From Mucilaginibacter sp. KACC 22773 (lineage in GTDB: Bacteria > Bacteroidota > Bacteroidia > Sphingobacteriales > Sphingobacteriaceae): a stretch of DNA of 64,000 nucleotides. The position numbers and the translations under genes are program-made. Shown piece after piece: positions 1 to 8,590 of the stretch (the stretch's first letter is position 1; each line of letters opens with the position of its first letter). The stretch covers positions 3,162,001 through 3,226,000 of the forward strand of contig NZ_CP117883.1 in NCBI RefSeq assembly GCF_028736215.1, in the 5' to 3' direction. The notes beneath the pieces were generated by a model. It had not been told where the DNA came from, did no database searches, and saw only the letters and a list, made by a program, of their open reading frames with translations.

Positions 1-29
1 GTTAAAATTGGCAGTACAAGCTTTTTCAT
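1..29 (-). CDS. Start of a gene cut by the window edge (exported protein?)
   Basis: An ATG at 29-27 opens a frame on the minus strand, 11 bases after the hemF stop. It reads MKKLVLPIL before leaving the window. The two lysines followed by hydrophobic residues look like the start of a signal peptide. The tight spacing suggests co-transcription with hemF. Only nine residues are visible, so neither function nor reality can be settled here. Confidence 0.35.
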
Positions 30-40
30 AGGTAATGATA

Positions 41-955
41 TTAAGCCCAGTTAATTCCTTTTTTTAATAAAGATAGTGTTTTTTCTTCCTCGCTGCCCGG
101 CGTTGCCTGGTAGTTATACACCCACTTGGCTGTTGGCGGCAGGCTCATTAATATTGATTCGATACGGCCATTGGTTTCCAGGCCAAATTTGGTGCCGGCG
201 TCATAAACCAGGTTAAACTCGGCATAGCGGCTGCGGCGCTGGTATTGCCACAACTGCTCTTGTTCGGTAAAAGATTTACTACGGTTACGGTTTACCAATT
301 CGGTATAAGTTGGGATAAAAGAACGACCTAACGCTTTCGAAAAATCGAAAATATTCTCCCACGATAATTCGTCATTGGCAGTCAGCCTGTCATAAAAAAC
401 ACCACCTATACCCCTGGTTTCGTTTCGGTGTTTGATGTAAAAATAATCATCGGCCCAAAGTTTAAACCGGTGATAAAAATCATGATAGTAATTATCGCAG
501 ACAGCTTTTAAGCTGGTATGAAAAAATTTAGCGTCATCATCAATCACATAATGTGGTGTAAGATCGATGCCGCCACCAAACCACCGGATAGGTTGGTTAT
601 TACCATTCATAGATGAAGGCATTTCAAAGTAACGGATGTTCATGTGGATGATAGGCACCATCGGATGATTTGGATGAATTACGATGGAAACACCTGTCGC
701 AAAAAAATCATCAGATTCTACCTGTAAAGCTCTTTTCATGCTATCGGGTAGCTGGCCATGCACGGCCGAAAAGTTTACGCCCCCCTTTTCAAAAATATTG
801 CCATTTTGGATAACACACGTACGGCCGCCGCCGCCGCCTTCCCGCTCCCATTTTTCTTCTTCAAACGTGGCAAGGCCATCTGTAAGTTCAAGCGCCGCAC
901 ATATCTCGTCCTGTATCTGTTGGTAGTCTGCAGCTATTTGTTCTTTGCTAATCAT
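41..955 (-). CDS. hemF: Oxygen-dependent coproporphyrinogen III oxidase
   Basis: This enzyme decarboxylates coproporphyrinogen III to protoporphyrinogen IX with O2 during haem synthesis in the cytoplasm. The 304-residue length is normal for HemF. Family signatures are visible: WFGGGIDLTP near residue 124, the HDFYHRFK stretch, and HRNETRGIGG near residue 176. The terminal region with YQATPGSEEE also fits the family. The start at 955 gives a standard N-terminus with no long extension. The gene stands apart from its upstream neighbour, an MFS transporter, by about 145 bases. A small downstream frame begins 11 bases after its stop. The identification is firm from motifs and length. Confidence 0.95.
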   Translation of the reverse strand: MISKEQIAADYQQIQDEICAALELTDGLATFEEEKWEREGGGGGRTCVIQNGNIFEKGGVNFSAVHGQLPDSMKRALQVESDDFFATGVSIVIHPNHPMVPIIHMNIRYFEMPSSMNGNNQPIRWFGGGIDLTPHYVIDDDAKFFHTSLKAVCDNYYHDFYHRFKLWADDYFYIKHRNETRGIGGVFYDRLTANDELSWENIFDFSKALGRSFIPTYTELVNRNRSKSFTEQEQLWQYQRRSRYAEFNLVYDAGTKFGLETNGRIESILMSLPPTAKWVYNYQATPGSEEEKTLSLLKKGINWA

Positions 956-988
956 TAATGCAAATGTAATTTTTTTGGTTGATTAAGT

Positions 989-1074
989 GATTGGTTGATT
1001 GGTTAGCATCGGATATAAAAAACAGAAGTTACCCGGGTTGCGATAGTTAAGGTTTCTAACCTAATCAACCAATC
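989..1074. repeat. 12-bp inverted repeat between hemF and the MFS gene
   Basis: GATTGGTTGATT at 989-1000 is the reverse complement of AATCAACCAATC at 1063-1074, with about 62 bases between the arms. The left arm is also part of a small GATTGGTT direct repeat. It may be a degraded repeat element or part of the transcript end of the MFS gene. No T-run is attached that would make it a clear terminator. Confidence 0.4.
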
Positions 1075-1099
1075 GAACTTAATAAACTATTCACCAACC

Positions 1100-2332
1100 C
1101 TAACTTATCTCTACATAATCCAAATCCTTACCAAAAGTTTCCTTTAGCTGACTTAACGAAAGTAACGAAATAATAGTAAGTAGCCCCATCATGATATAGC
1201 CAGCTGTGATATCTCCGTAATGTACTTTAAAAAGGTTAAACACCATTATGATCGGAATTAGCAGTCCCCGAACGAAATTTGGTACGGTAGTAGTAACTGT
1301 CGAGCGGATATTTGTCCCGAATTGCTCTGAGGCTATCGTAACAAAAGTGGCCCAATATCCTACTGTGCATCCCATAAAAAAGCTTAGCACCGCAAATTTC
1401 TCTGGAGTAATTCCCTTACTGCTCAGGTAAAAGTGAACACTCACTAACGACAGCAGTAAAAAAGTTGCCATGGTAAGTTTTCTTGATTTTGTAAACTGCG
1501 CAAGCAGGCCCGCTACAACATCGCCCACTGCAATGCCTATATAGCTATAAAAAATACCATCGCCGGGTTTAATAAGTGTTTTAGCACCTAAAGCAATGCC
1601 AAATTTATCCGAAAAACTAATAAGCACCCCTACAACATACCACAACGGCGCGCCTATAAGTATACAAAACAGATACTTTTTAAACCGCGTCCAGTTTGTC
1701 AATAAAATCAGGATGTTGCCTTTAGCTGCACCGCTGTTTTTTTCGTTTTTAAACATGCCCGATTCAAAGGTGCCTATCCGCAATAGCAAAAGTAAAATAC
1801 CCAGGCCGCCTCCAACAAAATAAGCATTACGCCATCCAAACTTTGCTACAGCGTAAGCAGCAGTTGCGCCAAAAAGACCTATTACAGCTACCATCATGGT
1901 GCCATATCCCCTGTTTTCCTTACTTAAAGTTTCGCTTACCAGTGTAATACCTGCTCCTAATTCACCGGCAAGGCCAATTCCCGCTATAAAACGGACAATA
2001 GCATACGTATTTACATCATGAACAAGGCCATTGGCAAAATTGGCGATTGAATAAAGTAATATAGAACCAAAAAGTACCTTTATTCGCCCGAGTTTATCAC
2101 CTACAATGCCCCACATGATTCCACCAAGTAACAAGCCAAACATTTGCACGCTGATAATAAATTGACCTTTATCGGTGATTTGCTGTTCATTCAATCCCAG
2201 ATCTTTAAGGCTTGAAATACGTACTATCGAAAAAACCAGCAGATCATAGATATCAACAAAATAACCCAGGGAAGCAACAAGTACAAGGAATATCATGTTC
2301 CTGGTGGCCTTAGCGGCGGTAACATCAGTCAT
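1100..2332 (-). CDS. Major facilitator superfamily transporter (MHS-like)
   Basis: A 410-residue integral membrane protein with about 12 hydrophobic segments. The loop between helices 2 and 3 carries the MFS signature GDKLGRIKVLFGS near residues 83-95. A second signature, RFIAGIGLAGELGAG, follows near residue 115 and resembles the metabolite:H+ symporter type. It should sit in the inner membrane and move a small metabolite by proton coupling, but the sequence does not show which one. It lies alone on the minus strand between hemF and the cold-shock gene, so context gives no substrate. The family call is firm and the substrate is unknown. Confidence 0.85.
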   Translation of the reverse strand: MTDVTAAKATRNMIFLVLVASLGYFVDIYDLLVFSIVRISSLKDLGLNEQQITDKGQFIISVQMFGLLLGGIMWGIVGDKLGRIKVLFGSILLYSIANFANGLVHDVNTYAIVRFIAGIGLAGELGAGITLVSETLSKENRGYGTMMVAVIGLFGATAAYAVAKFGWRNAYFVGGGLGILLLLLRIGTFESGMFKNEKNSGAAKGNILILLTNWTRFKKYLFCILIGAPLWYVVGVLISFSDKFGIALGAKTLIKPGDGIFYSYIGIAVGDVVAGLLAQFTKSRKLTMATFLLLSLVSVHFYLSSKGITPEKFAVLSFFMGCTVGYWATFVTIASEQFGTNIRSTVTTTVPNFVRGLLIPIIMVFNLFKVHYGDITAGYIMMGLLTIISLLSLSQLKETFGKDLDYVEIS

Positions 2333-2392
2333 AATTATAATAATTGGATGGCTAAAGTAGCAGAATTATACATATAATTTCAAAAAAACAGC

Positions 2393-2421
2393 ACAAAAAA
2401 AACCCCTGTGTGTGCAGAGGT
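2393..2421 (-). terminator. Intrinsic terminator of the cold-shock gene
   Basis: Read on the minus strand, ACCTCTG and CAGGGGT form a 7-bp stem (one G-U pair) around a short CACACA-type loop. The stem runs directly into a run of T residues. It lies about 25 bases after the stop of the cold-shock gene. Confidence 0.75.
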
Positions 2422-2444
2422 CTTTTATCAAGAACTTTGGTTAT

Positions 2445-2642
2445 TTATGCTTTTTTAACATTTACTGCCTGTAATCCTTTTCTGCCTTCTTCCACCTCAT
2501 AAGTAACGCTATCGTTATCTTTAATGGCATTTACGCCACCTTGCACATCCTTAAAGTGTACAAAAAGATCTTTACCATCTTCGGTAACAATAAAGCCGTA
2601 ACCCTTTTGTGTGTTAAACCATTTTACTTTTCCAGTTTTCAT
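2445..2642 (-). CDS. Cold-shock domain protein (CspA family)
   Basis: A 65-residue single cold-shock domain that binds single-stranded RNA or DNA and acts as an RNA chaperone. The first RNA-binding motif KGYGFI (residues 13-18) and the second, DLFVHF (near 26-31), are intact. The N-terminal KTGKVKWFN is the standard opening. The leader up to the peroxiredoxin stop is about 140 bases, and CAAATATA at 2749-2756 reads as TATATTTG on the minus strand, a possible -7 element. That would give a leader of roughly 100 bases, typical of cold-shock mRNAs. The leader and promoter are inferences. An intrinsic terminator follows. Confidence 0.95.
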   Translation of the reverse strand: MKTGKVKWFNTQKGYGFIVTEDGKDLFVHFKDVQGGVNAIKDNDSVTYEVEEGRKGLQAVNVKKA

Positions 2643-2782
2643 AATTATAATTATCGTATTAAAAAATTGTTGTGAGATTAAAAACTAAAGCCAAACTGAA
2701 AATAAAATGGTTTTAATGTTCAGACGGAATAGATAACCCTATCTTTTTCAAATATATAAAATAATTAATAAACCAAATAAAA

Positions 2783-3418
2783 TTATTTATTTGGTTGCGG
2801 AGTAGTGCGTAAGTAGGGTTTTATGAGTGTAAAACCCTTTGGAAATTTGGCCGGAATGTCTTCTGTCTTGGTAGCAGGTACCACAACAACGTCTTCTCCG
2901 TCTTTCCAATCGGCTGGTGTAGCAACACCGTAATTGGCCGTTAACTGCAACGAATCAATAACCCTTAAAATTTCCTGGAAATTACGCCCGGTTGATGCAG
3001 GATAAGTAATAATTAACTTTACGGCTTTATCGGGCCCGATAATAAACAACGAGCGCACCGTTGCGTTTACAGACGCGTTGGGGTGGATCATATCGTAAGC
3101 TTCAGAAATTTTACGGTCTTCATCGGCAATAATCGGGAAGTTTACCTCTACTCCTTGCGTCTCATTAATATCGTTTATCCACCCGGTATGTGATTCAACC
3201 GAATCAACACTTAGTGCTAAAACTTTAACATTGCGTTTAGCAAATTCATCTTTTAATGCCGCTGTTTTACCAAGTTCGGTAGTACAAACCGGTGTATAAT
3301 CGCCTGGGTGCGAGAATAATACTCCCCAGCTATCGCCAAGGTATTCGTAAAAGTCTATTTCTCCTGCCGAGGTTTTTGCTTGAAAATTTGGGGCTTTATC
3401 GCCTAATCGTAAACTCAT
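2783..3418 (-). CDS. 1-Cys peroxiredoxin (Prx6-type)
   Basis: A 211-residue thiol peroxidase that reduces H2O2 and organic hydroperoxides in the cytoplasm. The peroxidatic cysteine is in GDYTPVCTTELGK near residue 45. The long C-terminal extension, ending in a lysine- and proline-rich tail, and the overall length match the Prx6/1-Cys subgroup rather than the ~190-residue AhpC type. The start at 3418 gives MSLRLGDKAPNF, the family's usual beginning. It is divergent from the GH15 gene. Two short palindromes lie just upstream of the start and may be operators (separate entry). Confidence 0.93.
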   Translation of the reverse strand: MSLRLGDKAPNFQAKTSAGEIDFYEYLGDSWGVLFSHPGDYTPVCTTELGKTAALKDEFAKRNVKVLALSVDSVESHTGWINDINETQGVEVNFPIIADEDRKISEAYDMIHPNASVNATVRSLFIIGPDKAVKLIITYPASTGRNFQEILRVIDSLQLTANYGVATPADWKDGEDVVVVPATKTEDIPAKFPKGFTLIKPYLRTTPQPNK

Positions 3419-3422
3419 GACT

Positions 3423-3453
3423 AAATTATAATTTAAGTAGATTAAAGTCTACT
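3423..3453 (-). promoter_or_regulatory. Palindromes upstream of the peroxiredoxin start
   Basis: AAATTATAATTT (3423-3434) is a perfect 12-base palindrome. AGTAGA (3436-3441) pairs with TCTACT (3448-3453). Both lie within 36 bases of the peroxiredoxin start codon. They could be a regulator site for an oxidative-stress response, or a 5'-UTR hairpin. No known operator consensus is matched exactly. Confidence 0.3.
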
Positions 3454-3569
3454 AAGTTAATATACATTAATTAACAAATCCAAATTAATCAGAAATTATA
3501 CCACTTTTTACGCCAACATTACACAAGGTATGTTGTTGAACAATTGAACCAGGCTAAAAACTAACATTA

Positions 3570-5354
3570 ATGGCACGACATACTTACGATACCGGGATAA
3601 TTGGAAACTGCGCTTTTTTGGCGCACATACACAAAAACACCAATATAGAATGGCTTTGCTGGCCGCGATTTGACAGTACTTTTATTTTTGGTGGTTTACT
3701 GGACAAGAAAAAAGGCGGCGAGTTTTCCATTTTACCTGAAGGAGAATTTACGTCCCATCAGTATTACCTCGAGAATACCAATGTGCTAATAACCGAAATC
3801 AGTCCGGCTTCAGGCGGCATGTATCGGGTAACCGATTTTGCTCCCCGTTTTTACCAGCACCAGCGCTATTATAAACCTTTGATGCTATTCAGGAAAATTG
3901 AAGCTATTGAAGGATCGCCGAGGGTTAAAGTAAAATGTGAGCCGGTGTCTGAATACGGCGCTGTGAAACTTAGGGTAAACCGCGGTAGTAATCACATTCA
4001 ATACCTGGGCGGCGAAGAAAACATCCGGCTAACCACCAATATTCCCATCAGCTATGTTTTTGACGGGCAGCCCTTTGTGCTTAACGAAATCAAATACCTG
4101 GCCCTCACCTATGGCGAACCATTGGAAGCGCCACTGACTACGACTGCCGAGCGTTTTTTATCCGAAACTATCCAATACTGGCGCACGTGGATCAAACACT
4201 CCTCTATCGCCACTTATTTTCAACCATATGTAATCCGGTCCGGGCTGGCTTTGAAAATACACCAGTTTGAGGACACAGGAGCCATTATTGCAGCCAGCAC
4301 TACCAGTTTACCGGAATCGCCGGGAAGTGGCCGTAATTGGGATTATAGGTACTGCTGGCTGCGCGATACCTACTATGTGATAACCGCACTTAACCACATT
4401 GGCCATTTTGAAGAAATGGAGCGATATTTTAGTTACGTCACCGACATATCTTTTTCAACAAATGAGCGCTACCAGCCACTGTATAGCATTACCGGTAAAA
4501 AAGATCTGGTAGAAATTGTTTTAACCGATTTGGAAGGCTACCTGGGCAACCAGCCGGTACGCGTTGGCAACCAGGCATCAGAACATATACAGAACGACAT
4601 TTACGGGCAGGTAATGATTTCTATGTTACCGCTTTATACCGATCATCGCTTTGTTTTCTCCGAAAGGAAAGACTCGGTACGATGGATTGAGTTTTTGCTG
4701 AATAAGATTGAATTTACAATTGACGAGAAAGATGCCGGCATCTGGGAGTTCCGTAACATGGCCAACATTCACTGTTACAGTAATTTGTTTCAATGGGCAG
4801 GAGCATCAGCTGCCGAAAAAATGGCACGTACGATAGATAATAAAGAACTGATTGATAAGGCTATAGCTTTAAAAGAACGCGCGGCCGCGCATATTGAAAG
4901 CTGTTATGATCCCATTAGGAAAGTATACACCAACTCGGCAGGCAGTTCAAACCTGGATGCCAGTACCTTGCAGCTTATTATGATGAATTACCTCGATCCA
5001 ACATCGCAGCGTGCAAAGGATCATTTAATTGCACTTGAAAATGAGCTAAAGGCAACTAATGGATTATTTTACAGGTACTTATACAAGGATGATTTTGGCA
5101 AACCTAAAACCACTTTCCTTATCTGCGCATTCTGGTACGTTGAAGCGCTGGCCAGTGTTGGCCGCATTGATGATGCCCAGCGCGAGTTTGGCAACCTGCT
5201 CAAATACTCTAATCATCTGTTGCTTTTCAGCGAGGATGTGGATGAAAATGACGGCAGCCAATGGGGAAACTTTCCGCAGGCATACAGCCATGTGGGATTA
5301 ATGAACGCGGCTTACAGGATAGCTATTAAGTTGGATAGGCCCATCTTCCTTTAA
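3570..5354 (+). CDS. Glycoside hydrolase family 15 protein (glucoamylase/trehalase-like)
   Basis: A 594-residue GH15 enzyme without a signal peptide, so probably cytoplasmic. The N-terminal beta domain (about 1-210) is followed by an (alpha/alpha)6 catalytic domain. Landmarks are RNWDYRYCWLRD near residue 253, DAGIWEFR near 388 (the candidate catalytic acid) and FSEDVDEN near 552, whose Glu is the candidate catalytic base. GNFPQAYSHVG near 565 is the family's C-terminal signature. Members hydrolyse alpha-glucosides, including starch oligosaccharides and, in some bacteria, trehalose. The next gene downstream, convergent, is a trehalose synthesis enzyme, so trehalose is a plausible substrate by inference. 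A palindromic repeat begins directly after the stop. Confidence 0.9.
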   Translation: MARHTYDTGIIGNCAFLAHIHKNTNIEWLCWPRFDSTFIFGGLLDKKKGGEFSILPEGEFTSHQYYLENTNVLITEISPASGGMYRVTDFAPRFYQHQRYYKPLMLFRKIEAIEGSPRVKVKCEPVSEYGAVKLRVNRGSNHIQYLGGEENIRLTTNIPISYVFDGQPFVLNEIKYLALTYGEPLEAPLTTTAERFLSETIQYWRTWIKHSSIATYFQPYVIRSGLALKIHQFEDTGAIIAASTTSLPESPGSGRNWDYRYCWLRDTYYVITALNHIGHFEEMERYFSYVTDISFSTNERYQPLYSITGKKDLVEIVLTDLEGYLGNQPVRVGNQASEHIQNDIYGQVMISMLPLYTDHRFVFSERKDSVRWIEFLLNKIEFTIDEKDAGIWEFRNMANIHCYSNLFQWAGASAAEKMARTIDNKELIDKAIALKERAAAHIESCYDPIRKVYTNSAGSSNLDASTLQLIMMNYLDPTSQRAKDHLIALENELKATNGLFYRYLYKDDFGKPKTTFLICAFWYVEALASVGRIDDAQREFGNLLKYSNHLLLFSEDVDENDGSQWGNFPQAYSHVGLMNAAYRIAIKLDRPIFL

Positions 5355-5355
5355 G

Positions 5356-5553
5356 AAGCTGTCTAAAAACGAGATTTATTTATTGCCGTTGACTTTAGTC
5401 AACGGTAAAAGAAGGTATCGTTGCTGGCTTTAGCCAAAATATTCAGTGGAATTTGGCTAAAGCCATTCGCCTTTTAGTCATTATTCCGTTGACTAAAGTC
5501 AACGGCAATGATTTTTATATGATACATAAATAATCTAAATCAAATTTAGACAG
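5356..5553. repeat. Nested palindromic repeat element (MITE-like)
   Basis: CTGTCTAAA (5359-5367) and TTTAGACAG (5545-5553) form terminal inverted repeats. Inside them, 5382-5509 is bounded by two copies of a CCGTTGACT/AGTCAACGG palindrome in inverted orientation. At the centre, GGCTTTAGCC and GGCTAAAGCC form another inverted pair. No coding frame lies inside. The layout is that of a small non-autonomous mobile or REP-like element inserted right after the GH15 stop codon. The mobile origin is inference. Confidence 0.65.
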
Positions 5554-5566
5554 GTTCTCACCCTTA

Positions 5567-5592
5567 ACACGATTTAAGGATTTTGCAGGATT
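5567..5592. repeat. 26-bp dispersed repeat, copy 1
   Basis: The 26 bases starting ACACGATTTAAGG and ending GCAGGATT recur without a mismatch at 10992-11017. A degraded copy is at 35444-35469. All three are intergenic. Function unknown. Confidence 0.7.
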
Positions 5593-5613
5593 GACAGTTT
5601 TTTTTTGATTAAT

Positions 5614-5652
5614 GCCTGGTAAAAGTTCGTCATTAACGAAGTTTTACCAGGC
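5614..5652. repeat. Strong hairpin between convergent GH15 and trehalose genes
   Basis: GCCTGGTAAAA and TTTTACCAGGC form a perfect 11-bp stem, extended by five more pairs after one mismatch, with a loop of about five bases. It lies between two convergent genes. It may act as a bidirectional transcription end or mRNA-stabilising structure, but no proper T-run follows on either strand. Just after it, TGAAATCTGCACAT-like units are repeated (5653-5690). Confidence 0.55.
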
Positions 5653-5695
5653 TTTGAAATCTGAAATCTGCACATTTGAAATCTGCACATCTGCA

Positions 5696-7909
5696 TTAAT
5701 CTTGCAAAATCCCTGAATTTTGTCCTACGTATTGTTTGGTAAAACTGGTGAGCAGTTTTCGTACCTCCTGCGGATTGCGCAGGTAAAATTTAGCCGCCGA
5801 CAGATTACTGCCCACCTTAATGGTAATGGCACTTTCTGGCAGGGCTTTAAAAATATCCTCGTCGGTATAGTCGTCGCCAAAGGCTATCACAAAATCATAA
5901 TCTTTACCCTCTGTCAGGGTTAAAGCTGCTTTGCCTTTGTTGATATCCATATTCTTCACTTCCAGTACCTTATCCCCTGCTAATAGCTGTAACCCTTTAT
6001 CGCTGGCCAGGTACTTGAGGTTATTCATCAACTCCCCTGCCCTTAGCTCGCCCAGACCTGCCTGGGCTTTGCGATAATGCCATACCAATGAGTATGTTTT
6101 CTCTTCGATAAATGATCCGGGAGTGCGATCTACATAAGTTTCCAATAATGGGTATATATCGTGCTTCCATTGGTCAGATAGGCCGGCTATTTTATGCCAG
6201 GTAGTACCCGGCTGTTTAAACCAGGAACCGTGCTCGGCTATCAGATACATATCTGTGTGCTGAAACCACTCGTCGAGGTTTTCATGTTTCCGGCCACTGA
6301 TGAGCACTACCTGGTTGGCAGGATCTTCAGTCAGTTTTTGAATGATGTGATAAAGCTCCTTATCGGGGCTGGCCTGCTCAATGTCCGATCTGAATCCAAC
6401 CAGTGTCCCATCATAATCTAAAAAAATTATGCGCTTTTTGGTTTTACTGTAGCGGTTAATGATGGATTGCTCAGTAGTGTTACTCACGTGCCTGGTTTGC
6501 AATGAACGCTGCATGAGTTTTACCTCCTTAAGCCTGTCCATAAAAATTTTAACCCAATGCCTGATGTTAAATTTAGCCACTAACTGGCGCATTGGAATCA
6601 TGCGCTTTTTTTGTTCATCAAGTGGCATGTTAATTGCCTGTAATATGGCCCTGCATACCTCGCCGGTATTATTGGGGTTTACAATTATTGCATCTATTAA
6701 TTCTTTAGATGCGCCAGCCATCTCGCTCATAATCAATACTCCATCATTATTTACGCGACTGGCTACATATTCTTTACTTACCAAATTCATCCCATCGCGC
6801 ATTGGCGTAACCAGGCAAACATCGGCAGTGGCATATAAGGCTGCGAGCGTTTCGAGGGGGAACGACCTGTAATAATAGTGAATAGGACTCCAATCCATAG
6901 TACGGTAAATGGAATTGATGTTGCCCACTTTTTTATCAATCTCATCGCGCAGGTGTGCATACTGCGGCACTGTATCGCGCGACGGTACTACGATCATGTA
7001 AAGGGCTATATTTTCAATGCACTCGGGGCACAATTGCAGCAATAATTCAAATGCCGCAAGCCGTTGTAATATGCCTTTGCTGTAATCAAGCCTGTCAACA
7101 GACAGTATCAGTTTACCATCCTTAAAGTTATTCTTGATCAGTTCTACCTGGTGTTTTACATCGTCCTGCAATGGTAACGATGCATATTTTTGCTCGTCAA
7201 TCCCCATGGGAAACGATTCGACTACTATTGATCTTTCGCCGGTCGCGATGATATTTGCCGAGGATGTTACGGGCAAAATACGGGTTGTAGCACCCAAAAA
7301 ATGTCTTACATCATCAAAGGTATGCAGGCCGATCAGATCGGCCCCAAGCATTCCTTCCAATAATTCCGATCGCCAGGGAATCAATCTAAACATCTCATGT
7401 GACGGGAATGGAATATGAAGAAAAAATCCGATAGAAACATCAGGTATTTCCTGCCTCACCAGGGCAGGCAGTAACAGCAACTGGTAGTCATGTATCCATA
7501 TAACATCGCCGGGTTCGGCGATAGTTAGTATTACATCTCTGAATTTTTTGTTAACTGCCTGATAATAATCCCAGTTTGATTGTTTGTATGTGGCATAGGT
7601 AGATGCGTAGTAATGAAAAACGGGCCATAAAACCTCGTTCGAGAAACCCTCATAATATTGATTGATCTCTTCCTGGTCAAGAAAAACGGGTACCAGGCTT
7701 AACTCTTTTAACTGTTGGGTTACGGTATCTTTATCCTCTTGTTCTGTAATTTCAACGCCGGGCCAGCCTATCCATACGTTATCACCTTGTTTGTAAATTG
7801 AACCTAAGCCGGTAGCTAAGCCTCCCTCGCTTGACGATAAATTATAGTCGCTATCGGTTTTAGAGATTTTTACAGGCAGCCGGTTAGATACGATAATGGT
7901 CTTTGGCAT
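5696..7909 (-). CDS. Bifunctional trehalose-6-phosphate synthase/phosphatase
   Basis: A 737-residue fusion that makes trehalose from UDP-glucose and glucose-6-phosphate and then removes the phosphate, giving an osmoprotectant or storage sugar in the cytoplasm. Residues 1-470 are the GT20 synthase: SNRLPVKI near 8, the glycine-rich EGGLATGLG near 29, WIHDYQLLLLP near 138 and RLDYSKGI near 273. From about residue 488 a HAD phosphatase follows, with the nucleophile motif LDYDGTL and the late motif GDDYTDEDIF near 688. Both active sites look intact. The start at 7909 begins directly with the synthase fold. It is convergent with the GH15 gene, giving a possible synthesis/breakdown pair. Confidence 0.95.
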   Translation of the reverse strand: MPKTIIVSNRLPVKISKTDSDYNLSSSEGGLATGLGSIYKQGDNVWIGWPGVEITEQEDKDTVTQQLKELSLVPVFLDQEEINQYYEGFSNEVLWPVFHYYASTYATYKQSNWDYYQAVNKKFRDVILTIAEPGDVIWIHDYQLLLLPALVRQEIPDVSIGFFLHIPFPSHEMFRLIPWRSELLEGMLGADLIGLHTFDDVRHFLGATTRILPVTSSANIIATGERSIVVESFPMGIDEQKYASLPLQDDVKHQVELIKNNFKDGKLILSVDRLDYSKGILQRLAAFELLLQLCPECIENIALYMIVVPSRDTVPQYAHLRDEIDKKVGNINSIYRTMDWSPIHYYYRSFPLETLAALYATADVCLVTPMRDGMNLVSKEYVASRVNNDGVLIMSEMAGASKELIDAIIVNPNNTGEVCRAILQAINMPLDEQKKRMIPMRQLVAKFNIRHWVKIFMDRLKEVKLMQRSLQTRHVSNTTEQSIINRYSKTKKRIIFLDYDGTLVGFRSDIEQASPDKELYHIIQKLTEDPANQVVLISGRKHENLDEWFQHTDMYLIAEHGSWFKQPGTTWHKIAGLSDQWKHDIYPLLETYVDRTPGSFIEEKTYSLVWHYRKAQAGLGELRAGELMNNLKYLASDKGLQLLAGDKVLEVKNMDINKGKAALTLTEGKDYDFVIAFGDDYTDEDIFKALPESAITIKVGSNLSAAKFYLRNPQEVRKLLTSFTKQYVGQNSGILQD

Positions 7910-8000
7910 AATAATTATAAAATATATTAACTAATACTTTATAAAGTCATAAACAGCCAAGTTGTTTGATAAAATATAATTATTGCAATTATCATAAAAT

Positions 8001-8032
8001 AAAAAAGCCATCCCGATAATTGGAATGGCTTG
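8001..8032 (-). terminator. Intrinsic terminator of the first 159-residue protein gene
   Basis: On the minus strand AAGCCATTCC and GGGATGGCTT form a stem that runs into six T residues. It lies about 22 bases after the stop of the gene at 8055-8534. The duplicate gene has an equivalent terminator. Confidence 0.85.
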
Positions 8033-8054
8033 TATGAAAATATTTTTTGAAGAA

Positions 8055-8534
8055 TTATTTCACTTGTTGAAAAAACTCAAGGTTTGCTTGTTGAGTTATC
8101 CTTACAAGTACTTCGTGTTTGTCGTTCTTAAGATCAACAAAATATGAAGTAGCATCAATGTTTGAATTGATATCGGTGTTAGCCTGGTAAACAATTACTT
8201 CATTAACGTCGTAACCAGCGTAATCTTTGCTGATTTGTTTCATTGTTTTAGCGGGGATGGCTTTAGCGTCAACGCGTTGAGTTACACCAAGGTACTCACC
8301 GTTAAGGTTATAAAAAGCAGTTTTCCTTACGCCATCAACAGTGAATGTTGCTTTCTGGGTATTTTTAGTTACAGTCCAGTTCACATCTTTTGCATCAGCA
8401 AAGTCAACGGTGAAACCATGTAAGGCTATGTATGATACGTTAGTACCTCCATCATTCTTTTTACCGCCATCGGCAGCAAATACATTAACACTTAATAAAG
8501 CGGCAATTGCGGTTGTTAAAAATATCTTTTTCAT
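8055..8534 (-). CDS. Secreted PepSY/BLIP-like protein, copy 1
   Basis: A 159-residue exported protein with a clear signal peptide (MKKIF, hydrophobic core, cleavage after VFA near residue 20). The mature part is a small alpha/beta protein with the pattern F-x-D-A-x-x-V-x-W ... A-F-Y-N-x-x-G-E-Y-L. That pattern is reminiscent of the PepSY-like/beta-lactamase-inhibitor-like periplasmic domains common in Bacteroidota. It is nearly identical to the product of 9421-9900, differing at roughly a tenth of positions. Promoter and terminator are conserved in both copies. The biochemical role is unknown. The fold assignment is inference from pattern only. Confidence 0.75.
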   Translation of the reverse strand: MKKIFLTTAIAALLSVNVFAADGGKKNDGGTNVSYIALHGFTVDFADAKDVNWTVTKNTQKATFTVDGVRKTAFYNLNGEYLGVTQRVDAKAIPAKTMKQISKDYAGYDVNEVIVYQANTDINSNIDATSYFVDLKNDKHEVLVRITQQANLEFFQQVK

Positions 8535-8559
8535 GTTGTTTTAAATTTTAAATCCATAA

Positions 8560-8590
8560 CAAAAATAGGATAATATTATAAATTTGGCAA
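8560..8590 (-). promoter_or_regulatory. Bacteroidota-type promoter of copy 1
   Basis: On the minus strand a -33 TTG (8590-8588) is followed after 20 bases by TATTTTTG (8567-8560), which fits the TAnnTTTG -7 consensus. The same pair with the same spacing precedes the duplicate gene, which supports it as functional. The predicted leader is about 20 bases. Confidence 0.7.

Noticed and set aside
5614..5652. Rho-independent terminator for GH15 or the trehalose gene
   Set aside because: The hairpin is strong but no T-run follows it on either strand, so it is reported as a hairpin repeat only.
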